The translations under genes were made by a program, and so were the position numbers. Shown piece after piece: positions 14,972 to 17,332 of a stretch of 17,332 bases of DNA (its first letter is position 1; each line of letters opens with the position of its first letter). Under the pieces are notes generated by a model. The model was not told where the DNA came from and searched no databases. It saw nothing but the letters and a program-made list of their open reading frames with translations. This stretch comes from DATGIQ01 sp035295665 (lineage in GTDB: Bacteria; Planctomycetota; Planctomycetia; Gemmatales; Gemmataceae), in assembly GCA_035295665.1 (NCBI GenBank), contig DATGIQ010000304.1:1-17332 (forward strand), written 5' to 3'.

Positions 14972-16384
14972 ATGCATGAGGACAAGAAGACGGTCTATGT
15001 GGTCCAACCGCCCGTTGCGGGACCGGCTCCCACGCCGCTGTCCTGGCGGCTGGCCATTGCGGCGGCCGTGCTGATTGCCGGCTCCGCCGCTTACATCCTG
15101 CATACGCAGAACTTCCTGGGGCCGCGCGAACAGGCGGCGGTAGGCGTGTTCTGCTTCCTGGGCATCGTGGCGACCCTGTCGGCCAATCTGCGGGCCGTCA
15201 ACTGGCGAACCATCGGCCTGGGTTTCGCGCTGCAGATCCTCCTGGCGGTGTGCGTGATCAAGGTGCCGCCGGTCTACGCCTTTTTCGATGCGATTGGCTT
15301 CGTCGTCAAGAAATTCCTGGAGTTCACCAGCGCCGGGTCGCAGTTCGTCTTCGGGAACCTGGCCAATCCCACAGAGATGAACAAGGTGTTCCCTCCCAAC
15401 CACGGCTTCATCTTTGCCTTCTCCGGATTGCCGACGGTCATCTTCGTCGCTTCCTTCTTTACCGTCCTGTATTATTTCGGCGTGCTGCAATTCCTGGTCC
15501 GCTTGATGGCGAAGGCCATGATGTTTTTGCTGCAAACCAGCGGTGCCGAGACCCTGTCCGTGACGGCCAACATCTTCATGGGGCAGACGGAAGCGCCCTT
15601 GATCATCAAGCCGTATATTCCGCGGATGACCCAGTCCGAGCTGTTGACCTTGATGGTGGGCGGCATGGCACACGTTTCCGGCGGCATCATGGCCGTCTAC
15701 ATCGGCCTGGGCGCGGACCCGGTGGCGATCCTTGCAACCAGCGTCATGGCGTCGCCCTGCACCTTGTACCTGACCAAGCTCTTCCTCCCCGAATTGGAAG
15801 TACCGGAAACCCGCGGCGAGGCGCAAGCGGTGGTCGAACGCCAGCACGTCAATGTGATCGACGCCGCCGCCTCTGGAGCATCGGAAGGCATGCGCTTGGC
15901 AATCAATATCGCCGCCATGTTGATCGCCTTCTTAGCATTCATCGAGCTGTTCAACGCGCTCCTGAAGGCGATCCCCGTCGAACCGCAGCTTTCTTTGCAA
16001 CGGTTATTTTCCTGGATGTTTGCACCGGTCGCGTTTCTGATCGGCGTCGAAGGAGCGGACATCCCCAAGGTTGCCGACTTGCTCGGCACGAAGCTGGTGG
16101 GCAATGAATTGCTGGCCTATGTCAAGTTCCACGAATACGTAGGCTTGGCCGCTCAGCCGCTCAGCCCGCGTGCCCAGGTACTGGCCAGCTACGCCCTCAC
16201 GGGGTTCGCCAACTTCGCTTCGATCGGCATCCAGATCGGCGGCATTGGTGCGCTGGCGCCCACCCGGCGGCACGATTTGGCACGCTTTGGCCTCAAGGCG
16301 CTGTTCGTCGGCTTCCTCGTCACGCTAATCAACGCGGCGCTGGCGGGCATGCTGCTTCAGCTCCCCGACACCCCGCTTCCCTGA
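14972..16384 (+). CDS. nupC: Concentrative nucleoside transporter, NupC/CNT family
   Basis: The inner-membrane symporter imports nucleosides with H+ or Na+. From ATG 14972 it has 470 aa; TTG 14963 would add three. An N-terminal cytoplasmic tail of about 24 residues precedes several hydrophobic segments. The binding-site motifs of the CNT fold are present: GQTEAPLIIKPYI (204-216), NELLAY (378-383, matching the NEFVAY type) and GFANFASIGIQIGG (411-424). EGADIPKVADLLGTKLV, before the second motif, is typical of the family. The protein is longer than E. coli NupC (400) because of the N-terminal part and a loop between about 100 and 145. The place between phosphorylase and cytidine deaminase genes fits pyrimidine nucleosides as substrates. 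It lies 18 bp before cdd. Confidence 0.94.
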   Translation: MHEDKKTVYVVQPPVAGPAPTPLSWRLAIAAAVLIAGSAAYILHTQNFLGPREQAAVGVFCFLGIVATLSANLRAVNWRTIGLGFALQILLAVCVIKVPPVYAFFDAIGFVVKKFLEFTSAGSQFVFGNLANPTEMNKVFPPNHGFIFAFSGLPTVIFVASFFTVLYYFGVLQFLVRLMAKAMMFLLQTSGAETLSVTANIFMGQTEAPLIIKPYIPRMTQSELLTLMVGGMAHVSGGIMAVYIGLGADPVAILATSVMASPCTLYLTKLFLPELEVPETRGEAQAVVERQHVNVIDAAASGASEGMRLAINIAAMLIAFLAFIELFNALLKAIPVEPQLSLQRLFSWMFAPVAFLIGVEGADIPKVADLLGTKLVGNELLAYVKFHEYVGLAAQPLSPRAQVLASYALTGFANFASIGIQIGGIGALAPTRRHDLARFGLKALFVGFLVTLINAALAGMLLQLPDTPLP

Positions 16385-16402
16385 GCACAAAGGAGACCGA
16401 CG

Positions 16403-16825
16403 ATGGCCTCACGATCGGAACCGAGCGATGCCGGCCTTCGCCAGCGCTTGCTGGAAGCAGCCCGTGCCGCTCGGGAACATGCCCGCGCGGCCTTCTCGAA
16501 CTTCCGTGTCGGGGCTGCCCTCGAAACCGCCGACGGACAGCTGATCTCAGGATGCAACGTCGAGAACGCCACCTACGGCCTGACGATCTGTGCTGAGCGC
16601 GTGGCGGTCTTCAAAGCGATCTCCGAGGGGCATCGCTCCTTCACCCGGGTTGCCGTCGTCGCCGACACAGCAGAGCCGACTCCCCCGTGCGGTGCGTGCC
16701 GGCAAATCCTCTGGGAGTTCGGCGGCGATTTGGAGGTCATCCTCGGCAACCTGAGCGGAGAAACGGCTCGTTACCAACTGAAGGATTTGTTGCCGCTCCC
16801 CTTCGATGCACGCTTGTTATCCTGA
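16403..16825 (+). CDS. cdd: Cytidine/deoxycytidine deaminase
   Basis: The enzyme converts cytidine and deoxycytidine to uridine and deoxyuridine. ATG 16403 follows a strong AAAGGAG (16389-16395) by seven bases. The 140-aa size marks the short homotetrameric type. Motifs: FRVGAAL (34-40), SGCNVENATYGLTICAER with Cys63 and the proton-shuttling Glu65, and PPCGACRQ with Cys96 and Cys99, the three-cysteine zinc site of this type. An N-terminal extension of about 10 residues is the only oddity. It is tightly placed after nupC and 31 bp before upp, so imported cytidine is presumably deaminated at once and passed to the phosphorylase and to Upp. Confidence 0.96.
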   Translation: MASRSEPSDAGLRQRLLEAARAAREHARAAFSNFRVGAALETADGQLISGCNVENATYGLTICAERVAVFKAISEGHRSFTRVAVVADTAEPTPPCGACRQILWEFGGDLEVILGNLSGETARYQLKDLLPLPFDARLLS

Positions 16826-16856
16826 GCGACTCTCCGTGATAAAGGACAACGCACCC

Positions 16857-17332
16857 ATGATCCCAGGATCGATGTCCGCCGTGCACGTCTCGCAGCATCC
16901 CTTGGTGCTGCACAAGCTGACCCGGCTGCGCAGTCGAACCACCGAACCGATCACGTTTCGCCATCTGGTCCGGGAGTTGTCGCAGTTTCTGTTCTATGAG
17001 GCCACGCAGGATCTGAAGGTCGAGCCCTGCACGGTACAGACGCCGTTGGCCGAGTGCGCCGGCACCCTCATTGCCGAACCGATTGGATTGATGCCAATCT
17101 TGCGGGCCGGGCTTGGCATGGCGGAGGCCATTCATGACATGGTTCCCGATGCCCAGGTCTGGCATCTGGGCCTTTATCGCGACCATCAAACGCTCAAGCC
17201 GGTGACCTACTACAACCGCCTTCCCTCGCAACCAACCATCGCGGTCTCGTTCATTCTGGACCCGATGTTAGCCACCGGCGGGTCGGCGATCGCGACGGTG
17301 GACATGCTGAAAGAATGGGGCGTCCGGCGGAT
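16857..17332 (+). CDS. upp: Uracil phosphoribosyltransferase, 3' end beyond the window
   Basis: The enzyme makes UMP from uracil and PRPP and so receives the uracil released by the deaminase and phosphorylase genes upstream. The frame runs open to the right edge: 158 complete codons are visible, of about 208-215 expected. ATG 16857 follows AAAGGA (16841-16846); the second ATG (16872), giving MSAVHVSQHPLV, is an alternative start that fits the usual N-terminus equally well. Visible motifs are EPIGLMPILRAGLGM (74-88) and the PRPP loop LDPMLATGGSA (134-144). The missing C-terminal part should hold the uracil-binding loop. It is the fifth gene of the visible operon, and more genes may follow outside the window. 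Confidence 0.95.
   Translation, partial: MIPGSMSAVHVSQHPLVLHKLTRLRSRTTEPITFRHLVRELSQFLFYEATQDLKVEPCTVQTPLAECAGTLIAEPIGLMPILRAGLGMAEAIHDMVPDAQVWHLGLYRDHQTLKPVTYYNRLPSQPTIAVSFILDPMLATGGSAIATVDMLKEWGVRR

Noticed and set aside
14759..15847. 362-aa antisense frame over deoA and nupC
   Set aside because: Both + strand genes are certain; the frame reads as Gln/His/Arg-rich shadow.
1..17332. tRNA, rRNA, CRISPR, IS or phage genes
   Set aside because: No cloverleaf, regularly spaced repeats, transposase or integrase motifs were seen on either strand by eye.

Overview
The window looks like chromosomal DNA from a GC-rich planctomycete, probably close to the Gemmatales or Pirellulales; the sequence does not allow a finer placement. 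The evidence is a DUF1559 prepilin-like protein with a GFTLIE start and a terminal H-X9-DG motif, a CRTAC1-type FG-GAP/ASPIC-UnbV protein, a large surface protein with an N-terminal LEQRELLDAG motif of the planctomycete LEPR-XLL type plus DUF4214 repeats, and a long perfect inverted repeat of a kind I recall as dispersed in planctomycete genomes.

Left part (1-8970), nearly all + strand and rich in envelope or exported proteins: the 3' part of an FG-GAP/ASPIC-UnbV protein (1-1317); a 661-bp gap with a promoter candidate and hairpins; two tandem paralogous secreted LamG-like proteins of 269 aa each (1979-2788, 2906-3715); a repeat-bearing gap; a secreted CocE/NonD-type hydrolase whose acid and histidine positions look substituted (3995-5887); a TPR lipoprotein (6015-6881); a gap with alternative hairpins; and a small lipoprotein (7203-7715) paired with the DUF1559 protein (7807-8970).

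Middle part, - strand: an exported SAM-dependent methyltransferase-like protein (9042-9812) convergent with the DUF1559 gene across a strong hairpin, and a 908-aa surface protein with four DUF4214 repeats, an Asp-box sialidase-like propeller and a C-terminal PPC-like domain (10060-12786).

Right part (13096 to the edge), + strand: a compact pyrimidine salvage operon. Its order is fungal-type (Fcy1-like) cytosine deaminase, thymidine/pyrimidine-nucleoside phosphorylase, NupC nucleoside transporter, cytidine deaminase, and uracil phosphoribosyltransferase (cut by the window edge). A promoter candidate TTGACC-17-TATAGT lies just upstream. Nucleosides would enter by NupC, cytidine and deoxycytidine would be deaminated by Cdd, the phosphorylase would release uracil (and thymine), cytosine would be deaminated to uracil, and Upp would make UMP. 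This is the most coherent functional unit here. Its unusual element is the yeast-type cytosine deaminase in place of the bacterial CodA amidohydrolase.

I see no tRNA, rRNA, CRISPR array, transposase or phage gene.
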